This document shows positions 47,435-57,859 of a DNA stretch of 64,000 nucleotides, one piece after another. The notes below the pieces were generated by a model. The model was not told where the DNA came from. It ran no database searches and worked only from the letters and a program-made list of their open reading frames with translations. The translations under genes were made by a program, and so were the position numbers. Source of the stretch: Komagataeibacter swingsii (GTDB lineage: Bacteria > Pseudomonadota > Alphaproteobacteria > Acetobacterales > Acetobacteraceae). The stretch covers positions 62,001 through 126,000 of the forward strand of contig NZ_NKUB01000004.1 of NCBI RefSeq assembly GCF_003207895.1, read 5' to 3'. The stretch's first letter is position 1; the number at the start of each line of letters is the position of its first letter.

Positions 47435-49306
47435 ATGAGTCGCGTATATGATGTGATTGTCGTGGGGGGCGGCCATGCGGGGTGCGAAGCCGCATCCGCC
47501 GCCGCGCGCACGGGCGCGCGGACGATGCTGCTGACACATCGGCTGGATACGATTGGCATCATGTCCTGCAATCCGGCCATTGGTGGTATCGGCAAGGGAC
47601 ATCTTGTACGCGAAATTGATGCGCTTGATGGCCTGATGGGGGTTGCCGCCGATCGGGCCGGAATTCATTTCAAGCTGCTGAACCGCTCCAAGGGGCCAGC
47701 CGTGCATGGCCCGCGCGCGCAGGCGGACCGTTCGCTTTATCGTCAGGCCATACAGGACCTGCTGGCCCGCACCGAAGGGCTGGATATTGTCGAGGGGGCG
47801 GCGGGGGACCTGCTGGTCGATGGACAGGGCCGGGTCGAGGGGGTTGTCTGTGAAGATGGTCGTACCTTTGCCTGTGGCGCCGTGGTTCTGGCGACGGGTA
47901 CCTTCCTGCGCGGGACGATCCATGTCGGGCATGACAGCCTGCCCGCGGGAAGGGTAGGGGACCGGCCCGCCAATGCGCTGGGTGAACGTCTGGCCGCGCT
48001 GGGGCTGCGCATGGGGCGGCTCAAGACCGGCACGCCGGCCCGTATCGCGCGCGACAGCATCGACTGGGACGCTCTGGCGCAAGACCGGGGCGACACCGTG
48101 CCGGAACCCTTCAGCCGCATGACGGATGCCATCACGAACCCCATGGTGTCATGTCGTATCACGGCCACAACGCCGCGCACGCATGAGATCATACGCGAAA
48201 ACCTTCAGCTTTCCGCCCTGTATGGCGGGGCGATTTCGGGGCGGGGGCCGCGTTACTGCCCATCGATCGAGGATAAGGTCGTGCGGTTCGCGCAGCGTGA
48301 ATCCCACCAGATATTTCTTGAACCCGAAGGGCTGCCCGGCACGCCTGATGGGGAACTGGTCTATCCCAATGGAATTTCCACCAGCCTGCCCGAAAGCGTG
48401 CAGGTGGAGATGCTGCGCAGCATCCCCGGCCTGGAACACTGCCGGATCGTCAGGCCCGGCTACGCGGTGGAATATGATTACGTGGACCCGCGCGAACTGG
48501 CGCCCACGCTGGAACTGAAAAACATGCCGGGCCTGTTCCTTGCCGGTCAGATCAACGGCACGACCGGGTATGAGGAAGCCGGGGCGCAGGGCCTGCTGGC
48601 CGGTGTCAATGCCGCCCGCTGTGCCGCGGGGCAGGAAGGTGTGACCCTTGATCGTGGGGATGCCTATATCGGCGTGATGATTGATGACCTGACCACGCAG
48701 GGCGTGTCCGAACCCTATCGCATGTTTACATCCCGCGCTGAGTATCGCCTGACCCTGCGGGCGGATAACGCCGACCTGCGGCTGACCCCGCGTGGACTGG
48801 AATGGGGGTGCGTAGGGGTGGCGCGTGCGCAGCGATACCATATGGACCATGCCGCGATCGAAGTGGCAACTGAACGCGCACGAAATGAAACCTATAACCC
48901 GGACATCCTGCGCCGGGCCGGGGTGAATGTCTCGGCCGATGGGCGCGCGCGCTCGCTTCTGGATGTGCTGGCCACGGATGCGCCGCCCGAAACACTCGCC
49001 CGGGTCGCGCCATGGTTTGCGGACCTGCCGCCCCGCGTGGCCCGGCATCTGGCGACCGAAGCCCGCTATAGCGGCTATATTTCCCGGCAGGATCGTGAGA
49101 TCCGCCAGCTTGCCAGCGAAGGGCGCATGACCCTGCCGGTGGATCTGGATTATGCTCAGGTTGGTGGCCTGAGCACGGAAATGCAGGAAAGGCTGGCGCA
49201 GGTCCGGCCCGTGACGTTTGGCGCGGCACAGCGTATTCCCGGCATTACGCCATCGGCGCTGGTCGCCCTGCTGGCGCATGTGCGGCAAAGGCAGGTTGCG
49301 GTATGA
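47435..49306 (+). CDS. mnmG: tRNA uridine 5-carboxymethylaminomethyl modification enzyme MnmG
   Basis: A 623-residue FAD enzyme, partner of MnmE. Motifs are [16 protein letters not shown] at the N-terminus, [33 protein letters not shown], and the C-terminal SYIGYI-like [13 protein letters not shown] helix. The ATG has GGGGAAG upstream. It sits between mnmE and rsmG, overlapping rsmG by 4 bases, the classical origin-proximal arrangement. Confidence 0.97.
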   Translation: MSRVYDVIVVGGGHAGCEAASAAARTGARTMLLTHRLDTIGIMSCNPAIGGIGKGHLVREIDALDGLMGVAADRAGIHFKLLNRSKGPAVHGPRAQADRSLYRQAIQDLLARTEGLDIVEGAAGDLLVDGQGRVEGVVCEDGRTFACGAVVLATGTFLRGTIHVGHDSLPAGRVGDRPANALGERLAALGLRMGRLKTGTPARIARDSIDWDALAQDRGDTVPEPFSRMTDAITNPMVSCRITATTPRTHEIIRENLQLSALYGGAISGRGPRYCPSIEDKVVRFAQRESHQIFLEPEGLPGTPDGELVYPNGISTSLPESVQVEMLRSIPGLEHCRIVRPGYAVEYDYVDPRELAPTLELKNMPGLFLAGQINGTTGYEEAGAQGLLAGVNAARCAAGQEGVTLDRGDAYIGVMIDDLTTQGVSEPYRMFTSRAEYRLTLRADNADLRLTPRGLEWGCVGVARAQRYHMDHAAIEVATERARNETYNPDILRRAGVNVSADGRARSLLDVLATDAPPETLARVAPWFADLPPRVARHLATEARYSGYISRQDREIRQLASEGRMTLPVDLDYAQVGGLSTEMQERLAQVRPVTFGAAQRIPGITPSALVALLAHVRQRQVAV

Positions 49307-49911
49307 GCGATACGCCCGATGTTTCACGTGAAACACGTGACAGGCTGGAACGCTATGCCGATATCCTGTTGCGGTGGAACCAGCGGATCAATCTTGTCTC
49401 GCCCCATGACCTGCCGCATTTATGGTCGCGTCATATTGCCGATAGCCTGCAACTGGCGCGGCTGATTCCCCCCGGTCCCATAAATCTGGTGGACATGGGT
49501 TCTGGCGGCGGGTTTCCCGGCCTTGTCATTGCATGCGCCACGGAGGCGCGGGTGACATTGATCGAATCGGATCAGCGCAAGGCTGCCTTCCTGCGTGAGG
49601 CCGCACGGGTGGCGGGCGTGCAGGTTCATGTCTGCGCACAGCGGCTGGAGGTCGCTGACGTGCCCCCCGCACAGGTCGTGACGGCGCGCGCACTGGCGCC
49701 CCTGTCGCGCCTGCTGGAATGGGGGACGCGCTTCCTGCTGCCCGATGGCTTCTGCCTGTTTCTGAAAGGAAGGAATGCGGAAGATGAACTGACAACGGTC
49801 GGCGCCGACTGGCGCATGGCGACAAACCGGATTCCAAGCCGCACGAATGCGGATGGTGTGATTCTAGAATTGAGCGATATCAGGCGTGTCAGAGACCACA
49901 ACAATGAATGA
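49303..49911 (+). CDS. rsmG: 16S rRNA (guanine-527-N7)-methyltransferase RsmG
   Basis: A 202-residue methyltransferase. The SAM-binding motif is [13 protein letters not shown] near residue 65, preceded by the family block [17 protein letters not shown]. Its first codons read VSRET because a perfect parS site lies there (49320-49335), a common feature of this gene. It overlaps mnmG by 4 bases, and parA begins 8 bases before its stop. Confidence 0.95.
   Translation: MSDTPDVSRETRDRLERYADILLRWNQRINLVSPHDLPHLWSRHIADSLQLARLIPPGPINLVDMGSGGGFPGLVIACATEARVTLIESDQRKAAFLREAARVAGVQVHVCAQRLEVADVPPAQVVTARALAPLSRLLEWGTRFLLPDGFCLFLKGRNAEDELTTVGADWRMATNRIPSRTNADGVILELSDIRRVRDHNNE
49320..49335. promoter_or_regulatory. 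parS: parS centromere site 2 (inside rsmG)
   Basis: A second perfect TGTTTCACGTGAAACA, 2.3 kb from the first and about 1.4 kb from parB. Confidence 0.95.
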
Positions 49912-50731
49912 TACGGGAAGCGGGCTTGCATCTTCCCCCCGCATTATTGCGCTGGCCAACCAGAAGGGTGGTGTGGGCAAGACAACCACGGCCATCAATC
50001 TGGCGGCGGCCCTGGCGACATCGGGGCTGAAGGTCCTGCTTGTCGATATGGACCCGCAGGGCAATGCCTCCACCGGGTTGGGCGTCGGGTATGATGCCCG
50101 CCGCAGCGGCACCTACGCCATGCTGGAAGATGGTGCGCGGGCAGCCGCCGTGGTGCAGCCCAGCGCCGTACCCGGCCTGTCGCTGATCGCGGCGGATACC
50201 GAACTGGCGGGGGCGGAACTGGAACTGGTCATGTCCGACCGGCGTGAATACCGCCTGCAGGATGCGCTGGCGCAGGTCGGGGCGGACTATGATGTCATCC
50301 TGATCGACAGCCCGCCCAGCCTTGGCCTGCTGACCCTTAACGCCCTGGTGGCGGCGCAGTCCGTGATCGTGCCGTTGCAGTGTGAATTCTTCGCGCTGGA
50401 AGGGATCAGCCAGCTGGTGCGGACCGTCAACAGTGTGCGGCAGTCACTCAATCCGATGCTGAAGCTCGATGGTATTGTGCTGACCATGTACGACCGGCGT
50501 AACAACCTGTCGGAACTGGTGGCCGATGATGCCCGCAGCTTCTTCGGGGACAGGGTGATGGAAACCCTCATTCCCCGCAATATCCGGATTTCCGAGGCGC
50601 AGAGCCATGGGCAGCCGGTAATGAATTATGACCAGCGTTCGTCCGGCAGTCAGGCCTATCAGGCGCTTGCCACCGAAGTTACGGAGCGTCTGGGACTGCA
50701 CGCGGCACGAAAAGGGAAGGCCAGCTTATGA
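49904..50731 (+). CDS. parA: chromosome-partitioning ATPase ParA
   Basis: A 275-residue deviant-Walker ATPase that moves ParB-parS complexes. The A motif is [11 protein letters not shown] near residue 20, the A' motif is [10 protein letters not shown], and the B motif region includes [10 protein letters not shown]. Length and absence of an N-terminal DNA-binding extension mark the chromosomal Soj/ParA type. I use the ATG that overlaps the rsmG stop; a GTG 18 bases earlier is possible. It overlaps parB by 4 bases. Confidence 0.96.
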   Translation: MNDTGSGLASSPRIIALANQKGGVGKTTTAINLAAALATSGLKVLLVDMDPQGNASTGLGVGYDARRSGTYAMLEDGARAAAVVQPSAVPGLSLIAADTELAGAELELVMSDRREYRLQDALAQVGADYDVILIDSPPSLGLLTLNALVAAQSVIVPLQCEFFALEGISQLVRTVNSVRQSLNPMLKLDGIVLTMYDRRNNLSELVADDARSFFGDRVMETLIPRNIRISEAQSHGQPVMNYDQRSSGSQAYQALATEVTERLGLHAARKGKASL

Positions 50732-51627
50732 AACCCAAGAAGGATGCTGGTCGTCCCCGCCTCGGTCGCGGGCTGGCAGCCCTGCTGGGTGAGCAGGTCA
50801 ACATGCTGCCCGCCGCGTCGGCGGTGGAGGCACGCAAGACGCCTGAATCCATTTCCAGCCTGCCGGTTGATGTCATGGAACCCAGTCCCTTCCAGCCGCG
50901 ACAGCAGATGGAACCCGGCGCACTGGATGAACTGGCCAGTTCCATTCGCGTGCGGGGCATCCTGCAGCCCATCCTTGTGCGGCCCCATCCGGGGCGCAAG
51001 GGGGTGTACCAGATCATTGCGGGGGAACGCCGCTGGCGTGCCGCCCAGATCGCGGGCCTGCATGACGTGCCTGTCCATATCCGACCATTGGATGATGGGG
51101 ACGCCATGGCGGCGGCCCTGGTGGAAAACCTGCAGCGTGCCGACCTCAACGCCATCGAGGAAGCCGAGGGCCTCCAGCGCCTGCTGGATGACTATGACCT
51201 GACGCAGGATGAACTGGCCAGCGCCATTGGCAAGTCCCGTCCGCATGTCGCCAACATGGTGCGCCTGTTGCAGTTGCCGCCGCCCGTGCGGGATGCTGTG
51301 CGCAATCAAAGCCTGTCGGCGGGGCACGCCCGCGCCCTGCTGGCGCATGGCGATCCCGTTGCCGCGCTGAAAGTCGTGCTGGCGCAGGGGCTGAACGTCC
51401 GCCAGACGGAAGCTCTGGCCAGGCAGCAGGAACGCAAGACTGCTGCCGCGCGTGAAAAGGCGGAAAAGACGGCCCGTAACCCTGAAATTGCGGCGCTGGA
51501 ACGCGACCTTGCCACCAGACTGGGGCTGAAGGTGCAGATTGCCTTTGACGGGAAGGGCGGCAGCATCCGGATTGATTACCGTTCGCTGGAACAGTTTGAT
51601 GGCCTGCTGCGGTTGCTGCAGCGGTAG
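50728..51627 (+). CDS. parB: chromosome-partitioning protein ParB
   Basis: A 299-residue CTPase-clamp protein that binds parS. An N-terminal RLGRGLAALL segment matches the ParA-interacting end. The ParB/Srx-type nucleotide domain has the PFQPRQQ block and GERRWRAAQ. The central helix-turn-helix is SAIGKSRPHVANMVRLLQL, and a C-terminal dimer domain follows (VQIAFDGKGGSIRIDYRSLEQ). It is the last gene of the mnmE-mnmG-rsmG-parA-parB run. Confidence 0.96.
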   Translation: MKPKKDAGRPRLGRGLAALLGEQVNMLPAASAVEARKTPESISSLPVDVMEPSPFQPRQQMEPGALDELASSIRVRGILQPILVRPHPGRKGVYQIIAGERRWRAAQIAGLHDVPVHIRPLDDGDAMAAALVENLQRADLNAIEEAEGLQRLLDDYDLTQDELASAIGKSRPHVANMVRLLQLPPPVRDAVRNQSLSAGHARALLAHGDPVAALKVVLAQGLNVRQTEALARQQERKTAAAREKAEKTARNPEIAALERDLATRLGLKVQIAFDGKGGSIRIDYRSLEQFDGLLRLLQR

Positions 51628-51709
51628 GAATTTAAAAAAATCAAAAATTCCCCTTGTCAGACAATCGGGTGACTGCTAGAAGCCCTCTCACCCAAGCGGG
51701 TAACCCTGT

Positions 51710-51785
<76 letters not shown>

Positions 51786-51806
51786 TAGGGTTTGACAGGA
51801 TTACAG

Positions 51807-51842
51807 AAATCCCCATCACGGCATCGCCGGTGGGGATTTTTT
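51807..51842 (+). terminator. terminator of the tRNA-Lys transcript
   Basis: AAATCCCCA (51807-51815) pairs with TGGGGATTT (51831-51839), and the T run continues to 51842. Confidence 0.85.
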
Positions 51843-51950
51843 GTATTCTGGTCCCGGCGCGGCCTGAGGCAATAAGCACGTCGTTGCCCGCCATTTCTTT
51901 TGACCGGATATTCCGTTAAAGGACTGTTGCAAAAGACCCCGTCGATAAAA

Positions 51951-52029
51951 AAGAAAGTTTCTTGATGCTGCTTTTTAAAGGCGACGCGTCCTGAAGCTTT
52001 TTGAAAAAAGCTTCACCAAAACTTTCTTA
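51951..52029 (-). repeat. dispersed double-hairpin element, copy 7
   Basis: Reverse-oriented copy between the tRNA terminator and the amidotransferase gene; together these fill the 300-base spacer. Hairpin A and the AAGTTTTGG-type arm are good; hairpin B is decayed (GCTGCTTTTTAAAGGCGAC). Confidence 0.8.
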
Positions 52030-52086
52030 CTGATCTGCAGGATATTGCGTGGGCAGGCTTCTGAAACAGTTTCCGGGACAGGCGGA

Positions 52087-52827
52087 ATGACATCCCATTT
52101 CCCCCTGATCGGGGTCACGCTGGACAGCGAACCGCCCGCAACAGACGGCAGGGCCGGGTATTCCCGTTTCCCATGGTATGCGATCCGCCAGAATTACATG
52201 GACATGATCGCGGCCTGTGGCGGGCTGCCGGTTGCCCTGGGCCATGATGCGCCGCAGGCGGCGGCCATGGTGGCCCGGCTGGATGGCCTGGTGGTGACGG
52301 GGGGCGCGTTTGATGTGCCGCCTGACCTGTACGGCGTATCCGACCGACATGCCAGCGTGCAGACCAAGCCCCGGCGGACGGCAGCGGAAGCAGCGCTTGT
52401 CGATGCCGCGATGGCGCGGGGCATTCCCATCCTGGGTATATGCGGCGGCATGCAGCTTCTGGCTGTCGTGCTGGGGGGATGGCTGGTGCAGCATATCCCC
52501 GATACCTATCCCGCAGCCCTTGCGCATGAGCAGCCCAACCCGCGTGACGAGGCCGGGCATGTGGTGGATGTGGTCGCCGGCACGCATCTGGCGCGGCTGG
52601 TGGGTCAGGACCGGCTGGCGGTGAATTCGTCCCACCATCAGGCCGTCGGGGATGCGGGGCGTGCGGTAATCTGTGCTACAGCGCCTGATGGGGTTGTCGA
52701 GGCCATTGAACTGCCCGGCCATCCATTTTGCATCGGGGTGCAGTGGCATCCGGAATTTGGCATATCGGCAGGGGACCGTCTCCTGTTCGAAGGGTTGATC
52801 GACGCTGCGAGGCAGATACGAACATGA
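52087..52827 (+). CDS. class I glutamine amidotransferase-like hydrolase (PuuD type)
   Basis: A 246-residue gamma-glutamyl-gamma-aminobutyrate hydrolase family member. The nucleophile is in GICGGMQLL near residue 120, and the catalytic His and Glu are in GVQWHPEF near the end. VNSSHHQAV is the family's substrate-side motif. It probably cleaves gamma-glutamyl amides from polyamine or related breakdown; the exact substrate is unknown and no other puu genes are adjacent. Its last 4 bases overlap the pseudouridine synthase start. Confidence 0.85.
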   Translation: MTSHFPLIGVTLDSEPPATDGRAGYSRFPWYAIRQNYMDMIAACGGLPVALGHDAPQAAAMVARLDGLVVTGGAFDVPPDLYGVSDRHASVQTKPRRTAAEAALVDAAMARGIPILGICGGMQLLAVVLGGWLVQHIPDTYPAALAHEQPNPRDEAGHVVDVVAGTHLARLVGQDRLAVNSSHHQAVGDAGRAVICATAPDGVVEAIELPGHPFCIGVQWHPEFGISAGDRLLFEGLIDAARQIRT

Positions 52828-53591
52828 CACAGGACCATTCTTCCCCTGAACGGGGTGACCGTATTGCCAAGTGGCTGGCCCGGTCTGGCGTTGCCAGCAG
52901 GCGTGATGCGGAACGCATGATTGCCGAAGGCCGGGTCAGGCTGAACAGCGCCGTCGTCACCCACCCGGCCACGTTCGTGGATGCGGGCGACATCGTGCAG
53001 GTGGACAACAACGTGGTCAGCGCGCCTGACCGCACGCGGCTGTGGCGGTACCACAAGCCCGATGGCCTGGTGACAACCCACCGTGATCCCGAAGACCGCC
53101 CGACCGTGTTCGATTCCCTGCCGCCGGGACTGCCGCGCGTCGTAAGCGTGGGACGGCTTGACCTGAACAGCGAGGGCCTGCTGCTGCTGACCAATGATGG
53201 TGAACTGGCCCGCAGGCTGGAACTGCCCAGTAATGGCTGGATACGCCGTTACCGCGTGCGGGTGTTCGGGGTGGTGGATGAACGGATGCTGGCCGCCCTT
53301 GCCCATGGCAGCGAATTCGAGGGCGTGCGCTATGGCCCGATCGAGGCGCAGCTGGATTCCGCCAAGGGGGATAATGCGTGGCTGACCGTCTCCCTGCGTG
53401 AAGGCAAGAACCGCGAGGTGCGTAAGGTCATGCGCGGGCTGAACCTGCATGTCAGCCGCCTGATCCGCACATCATACGGCCCGTTCCAGCTTGGCACGCT
53501 CCAGCGTGGGGAACTGGAGGAAGTGACCGGCAAGGTCATCCGTGAACAGGTGCCCGGCCTGCCCGCCGCCAAGTCACAGCGCAGGGCGTAA
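52824..53591 (+). CDS. RsuA/RluB-family rRNA pseudouridine synthase
   Basis: A 255-residue enzyme with an N-terminal S4 RNA-binding domain (DRIAKWLARSGVASRRDAERMIAEGRV) and a catalytic domain with Asp in VGRLDLNSEGLLLLTNDG. GKNREVRKVM near residue 195 is the family's basic motif. RluB-type (23S U2605) is most likely by length and the LPPGLPRVVSVGRLD wording; RsuA is the alternative. The stop overlaps the rsmD ATG (TAATG). Confidence 0.92.
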   Translation: MTQDHSSPERGDRIAKWLARSGVASRRDAERMIAEGRVRLNSAVVTHPATFVDAGDIVQVDNNVVSAPDRTRLWRYHKPDGLVTTHRDPEDRPTVFDSLPPGLPRVVSVGRLDLNSEGLLLLTNDGELARRLELPSNGWIRRYRVRVFGVVDERMLAALAHGSEFEGVRYGPIEAQLDSAKGDNAWLTVSLREGKNREVRKVMRGLNLHVSRLIRTSYGPFQLGTLQRGELEEVTGKVIREQVPGLPAAKSQRRA

Positions 53592-54166
53592 TGCGTATCA
53601 TCGCGGGTGACTGTCGTGGCCGCACCCTGCATGCCCCGCAGGGGCAGGCCACCCGTCCCACGGCGGACCGTGTGCGGCAGGCGCTGTTTGACACGCTGGC
53701 CCATGCGCCATGGGCGGGGACGGACCGCCTGCGTGGCGCGCGCGTCCTGGACGGCTTCGCGGGCACGGGGGCGCTGGGGCTGGAAGCCCTGTCACGCGGC
53801 GCCGCCAGTGCCGTGTTTGTCGAACAGAACCGTGCCGCCCTGCGTGCCCTGCGTGAAAATGTCGCGACCTGTGGCATGGGCGATCGCGCCGTGATCCGGG
53901 CGATGGATATGCTGCGCCTGCCCGCGCGCGGTGCCGCCGGTCCTGTGGACCTGGTTTTTCTGGACCCGCCCTATAACCAGGACCTGCCAGTCCGCGCACT
54001 GGCGGTACTGGAACGCGGCGGCTGGCTGCATCCCGAAACTCTGGTGGTGGTTGAAACGGCGGCGGCGGAATCCGCCCCGGTGGCCACGGACCGGCTGTTG
54101 CTGCAACGCAGGCACGGGGCCGCGTGCCTGTATGCATGGCGGCATGGGCCGGGCGACGCGGCATAA
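53591..54166 (+). CDS. rsmD: 16S rRNA (guanine-966-N2)-methyltransferase
   Basis: A 191-residue SAM enzyme. It begins MRIIAGDCRGRTLHAPQG, has PTADRVRQALFDTLAH, the SAM loop VLDGFAGTGALGLEALSRGA, and the N-methyltransferase catalytic motif FLDPPYNQD. It is translationally coupled to the preceding pseudouridine synthase gene, so the two rRNA-modifying enzymes form one unit. Confidence 0.95.
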   Translation: MRIIAGDCRGRTLHAPQGQATRPTADRVRQALFDTLAHAPWAGTDRLRGARVLDGFAGTGALGLEALSRGAASAVFVEQNRAALRALRENVATCGMGDRAVIRAMDMLRLPARGAAGPVDLVFLDPPYNQDLPVRALAVLERGGWLHPETLVVVETAAAESAPVATDRLLLQRRHGAACLYAWRHGPGDAA

Positions 54167-54335
54167 TTGATTGCCGTATTTTTGCCAGCGGCCTTCTGTC
54201 TATGGGGTGGACGGGGTTATAATGGTTCCGTCTGACGGAAATGGCGGGCCTGAAGTGAATTGGTCGTTTCCCGTGTGCGTTCGGTCCCTGCTGGCATGTC
54301 CATGCCGGGGGACTTTATGATCAGGATATGGATTT

Positions 54336-57104
54336 TTGGCGATTTTCAGCCGTTTTGTCCCTGACTCGCTGTCCTCTGGCCCGGTGCGGTCGCGCCTGCG
54401 CGACCGGTTGACCGAAGCGGGGGGGCTGGGGTTGTGGAGTCTGGCGCTGTGTCTTGCCATTGCCCTGTGGAGTTATGATCCCCGCGACCCGTCGGCCAAT
54501 ACGTCCAGTGCGCAGCCGCCAGCCAACTTGCTGGGGCGCCCCGGCGCGTACATGGCTGATTTCATGCTCCAGAATTTCGGGATCGTGGACATACTGGCCA
54601 TTTTCTGCCTGCTGGCATGGGGGTGGAGGCTGATCCGGCATCATGGGCTGGCCTCGGCCCTGCTGCGCATCATCGCACTGGTCTGCGCGCTGCCGGTCAT
54701 CGCGGCGGACATCGCGGCCGTGCCGCTGCTGCTGCCCGCCCTCCAGGCCCCGCTATGGCCAACGCAGGCGGGGCCGGGGGGGGCGGTCGGCCTGTCGGTG
54801 GCGCATATGTCCATTCAGGCCGCCACGGTTTTCGTGGGGCGGGGCGGTCCGCTTGTCGTCTGGCTGCTGGGGCTGGTGCTGGGAGGGCTGCTGGTGCTTC
54901 TGGCCCTTGCCCTGTCCCTGTCCGAATGGCGGGGCATTGGGCGCGCGATCAGGGTCCTGCTGCGTCAGCCCATGGTCCTGGCCATATGGCTGCAGCGGGT
55001 CACGGGGGAAAAGCCGCGGGCGCGGGCCATGGCGGCTCCGGCCCCGTCTCCCTTCCATGCGCCGCTTGTGGATACAGGCCGCAAAACGGTGGTGGACCCC
55101 ATGCCCGCCACGGCGCGCGCAACGCCCGGCACGGCCATGATGCCCATGGCCGACCCGCAGGCGGCCAGGCCGTCGGGGCAGAAGAACATGCCCGCACCCA
55201 CCGCGAAGCGGGAGGAGGCGCGCCCGGCGCTGGGTGGCCGCAAGGTGGAGGGCGGCAAGCCCGCGCAGGTTTCGCTGCAGACCAGCTGGATGCACCCGCC
55301 GGGCATGGATGAGGAAATCACCCAGCCCCTGCTGATGGACGGTCCCGCACCGGTATCGGATCAGGTGCCGTGGCATGAGGATACCGACGCGCAGGCTCCC
55401 CCGCCCGTCATTGCCTCTCCCCATGATGACCTGCCGACAGCGGCCAAGGAATCCGCCCGCCCGACACTGCTGTCGCGCTTTTTCTCCGGCGCGGGGCGGA
55501 CGGCGGAGGAGCCGGCGGCGAGCCTGCCGGATTATCCGCCCGCCATGCCCGCCACGCCGCCGGAAGATACCTATACGCCCCCGCCACAGCCGGAATGGCA
55601 GTTCCCGCCGCTTTCGCTGCTCAGGCCCCCGCCATCGAACGAGGCGACCAAGCCGACCGAGGAACTGCTGCACGCCAATGCCACCCAGCTTGTCACCGTG
55701 CTGTCGGAATACGGGGTGCAGGGTGAAATCGTCGCCTATCACGCAGGCCCGGTGGTCACCCTGTATGAACTCCAGCCCGCCCCCGGCATCCGGGCGGCCC
55801 GGGTGATCGGCCTGGCCGATGACGTGGCGCGGTCCCTGTCGGTGCTCAGCGTGCGTATCGCAACCGTCCCGGGTCGCAACGTGATCGGGATCGAGGTGCC
55901 CAATACACGGCGTGAGACGGTCTATTTCTCCGAACTGCTCATGGACCCGCAATGGGCGCATGCGCGCGCGCGCCTCAACCTTGCGCTGGGCAAGGATATT
56001 GCGGGCGAATCGGTTTACAGTGACCTCGCCGCCATGCCGCACCTGCTGATCGCGGGCACCACCGGGTCGGGCAAGTCGGTGGGCGTGAACTCCATGATCC
56101 TGTCGCTGCTCTATCGCCTCTCGCCCGAGCAGTGCCGCCTGATCCTGATCGATCCCAAGATCCTTGAACTTTCGATTTATGAAGGCATTCCCCACCTCAT
56201 GACGCCTGTGGTGACGGAACCGGCCAAGGCGGTTGCGGCACTCAAATGGGCCGTGCGGGAAATGGACCGCCGTTATCGCGGCATGGCGCACCTGCAGGTG
56301 CGCAACATCGCAAGCTATAACGAACGCGTGGCCGAAGCGCGCGCGCGTGGTGAAATCGTGACCCGGCGCGTCCAGACCGGCTACGACCCCGAAACCGGCA
56401 AGCCCACGTTTGAAGAACAGCAGCTTGCCCTCGATTCGCTGCCGTATCTCGTCATCGTGGTGGACGAGATGGCCGACCTCATGATCGTGGCGGGCAAGGA
56501 AATCGAAGCCCTGCTGCAGCGTCTGGCGCAGAAGGCGCGCGCGGCGGGCATTCACCTGATCCTTGCCACCCAGCGCCCGTCGGTGGACGTGATTACCGGC
56601 ACCATCAAGGCGAACTTTCCCACCCGTATCTCCTTTCAGGTCATAAGCAAGTTCGACAGCCGCACTATCCTGGGCGAGCAGGGGGCCGAACAGCTTCTGG
56701 GGCGCGGGGACATGCTGTTCATGCAGGCAGGCGGCCGGATTACACGCGTGCATGGCCCGTTCGTGGATGATAGCGAGGTCGAGGCCGTCGTCGCCTTCCT
56801 GCGCACGCAGGGGGAACCGATCTATGATGACGACGTCATTTCCCCGCAGGAGGAAGACAGTTCCGGCAAGCCTTTCGCCGCCCCCGCTGGCGGGGCGGAG
56901 GAAGACGGCCTGTTCGCGCAGGCGGTCGAGGTCGTGGCGCGTGAAGGCAAGGCGTCAACGTCCTTCATCCAGCGCCACCTGTCGATCGGCTATAACCGTG
57001 CGGCCAAGATCATCGAGCAGATGGAAAAGGAAGGCCTGGTCAGCGAGGCCAACCATGTCGGCCGCCGCGAAGTCCTGATGCGGCGCAATACGGAAGACGA
57101 ATGA
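54336..57104 (+). CDS. ftsK: DNA translocase FtsK
   Basis: A 922-residue divisome-associated motor that pumps DNA toward dif. Hydrophobic segments lie near residues 33-46, 80-98, 107-132 and 171-194, followed by a Pro/Ala-rich linker (about 220-450). The RecA-like motor has Walker A GTTGSGKSVG, ILIDPKILELS and Walker B VIVVDEMADLM. The C-terminal gamma winged helix ends with GRREVLMRR and reads KOPS. Translation appears to start at TTG, with AGGA upstream. It overlaps the next gene by 4 bases. Confidence 0.95.
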   Translation: MAIFSRFVPDSLSSGPVRSRLRDRLTEAGGLGLWSLALCLAIALWSYDPRDPSANTSSAQPPANLLGRPGAYMADFMLQNFGIVDILAIFCLLAWGWRLIRHHGLASALLRIIALVCALPVIAADIAAVPLLLPALQAPLWPTQAGPGGAVGLSVAHMSIQAATVFVGRGGPLVVWLLGLVLGGLLVLLALALSLSEWRGIGRAIRVLLRQPMVLAIWLQRVTGEKPRARAMAAPAPSPFHAPLVDTGRKTVVDPMPATARATPGTAMMPMADPQAARPSGQKNMPAPTAKREEARPALGGRKVEGGKPAQVSLQTSWMHPPGMDEEITQPLLMDGPAPVSDQVPWHEDTDAQAPPPVIASPHDDLPTAAKESARPTLLSRFFSGAGRTAEEPAASLPDYPPAMPATPPEDTYTPPPQPEWQFPPLSLLRPPPSNEATKPTEELLHANATQLVTVLSEYGVQGEIVAYHAGPVVTLYELQPAPGIRAARVIGLADDVARSLSVLSVRIATVPGRNVIGIEVPNTRRETVYFSELLMDPQWAHARARLNLALGKDIAGESVYSDLAAMPHLLIAGTTGSGKSVGVNSMILSLLYRLSPEQCRLILIDPKILELSIYEGIPHLMTPVVTEPAKAVAALKWAVREMDRRYRGMAHLQVRNIASYNERVAEARARGEIVTRRVQTGYDPETGKPTFEEQQLALDSLPYLVIVVDEMADLMIVAGKEIEALLQRLAQKARAAGIHLILATQRPSVDVITGTIKANFPTRISFQVISKFDSRTILGEQGAEQLLGRGDMLFMQAGGRITRVHGPFVDDSEVEAVVAFLRTQGEPIYDDDVISPQEEDSSGKPFAAPAGGAEEDGLFAQAVEVVAREGKASTSFIQRHLSIGYNRAAKIIEQMEKEGLVSEANHVGRREVLMRRNTEDE

Positions 57105-57859
57105 AACCCCACGTCATGCCGCGCGGGACAGGGCAGGCGCCTGCCACCCTGCCATTCACGGTCCTGTACCGCGATAACCGGCTTGTGGTGCTGGACAAGC
57201 CGCCGGGGCTGCCGGTCCATTCCGGCCGTGGCGGGGGGGCGAGTGTCGAGGACTGGTTTCCCGCCCTGTCGCGGCACCGGAACGGCCCATGGCTTGCGCA
57301 CCGGCTGGATCAGGATACATCGGGCTGCCTGGTGGTCGCCCTGCGCAAGCAGGCGCTGGTTGCGGTGCAGGCATGTTTCGCGGCGGGGCGCGCGCGCAAG
57401 ACCTACTGGGCCATTGTGCAGGGCACGCCCGATGCCGCGCAGGGCGTGATCGATATGCCGCTTGCCCGGGTGGAACAGGGCAGGCAGTGGCGGATGCAGC
57501 CGGTAAAAACCGGCGGCCAGCCCGCCCGGACGCGCTGGCGTATGCTGGCGACGGGGCATGATGATGCCGGGATACCCATAAGCTGGCTGGAACTGGTTCT
57601 CGAAACCGGGCGCACCCATCAGGCCCGCGCGCATTGCGCTGCGCTCGGGTGTCCCATACGGGGCGACACGCGCTATGGCGCGCGCGACGCGGGGGCGCTA
57701 CACCTTATGAGCCGGAGCATCCATCTGCCACTGGATGTGCCCGTGCATGCCACGGCCATGCCACCGGAGCATATGCGCCGTATCATGGATCAGGCTGGCT
57801 GGACCGTGCCGCCTGGCAGCGTGGAAAAGGAAGTGACACGGTGTTCGCCCACACATTGA
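57101..57859 (+). CDS. RluA-family pseudouridine synthase
   Basis: A 252-residue enzyme. The catalytic motif AHRLDQDTSGCLV is near residue 65, preceded by VLDKPPGLPVHSG and followed by KTYWAIVQG and TGRTHQARAH. There is no S4 domain, as in RluA/TruC-type members, so target RNA cannot be fixed. It begins inside the end of ftsK. Its last 19 bases overlap the PLP-fold gene. Confidence 0.9.
   Translation: MKPHVMPRGTGQAPATLPFTVLYRDNRLVVLDKPPGLPVHSGRGGGASVEDWFPALSRHRNGPWLAHRLDQDTSGCLVVALRKQALVAVQACFAAGRARKTYWAIVQGTPDAAQGVIDMPLARVEQGRQWRMQPVKTGGQPARTRWRMLATGHDDAGIPISWLELVLETGRTHQARAHCAALGCPIRGDTRYGARDAGALHLMSRSIHLPLDVPVHATAMPPEHMRRIMDQAGWTVPPGSVEKEVTRCSPTH

Noticed and set aside
54753-56753. Minus-strand open frame of 666 codons opposite ftsK
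   Set aside because: It mirrors the biased codon use of ftsK and contains no conserved motif.
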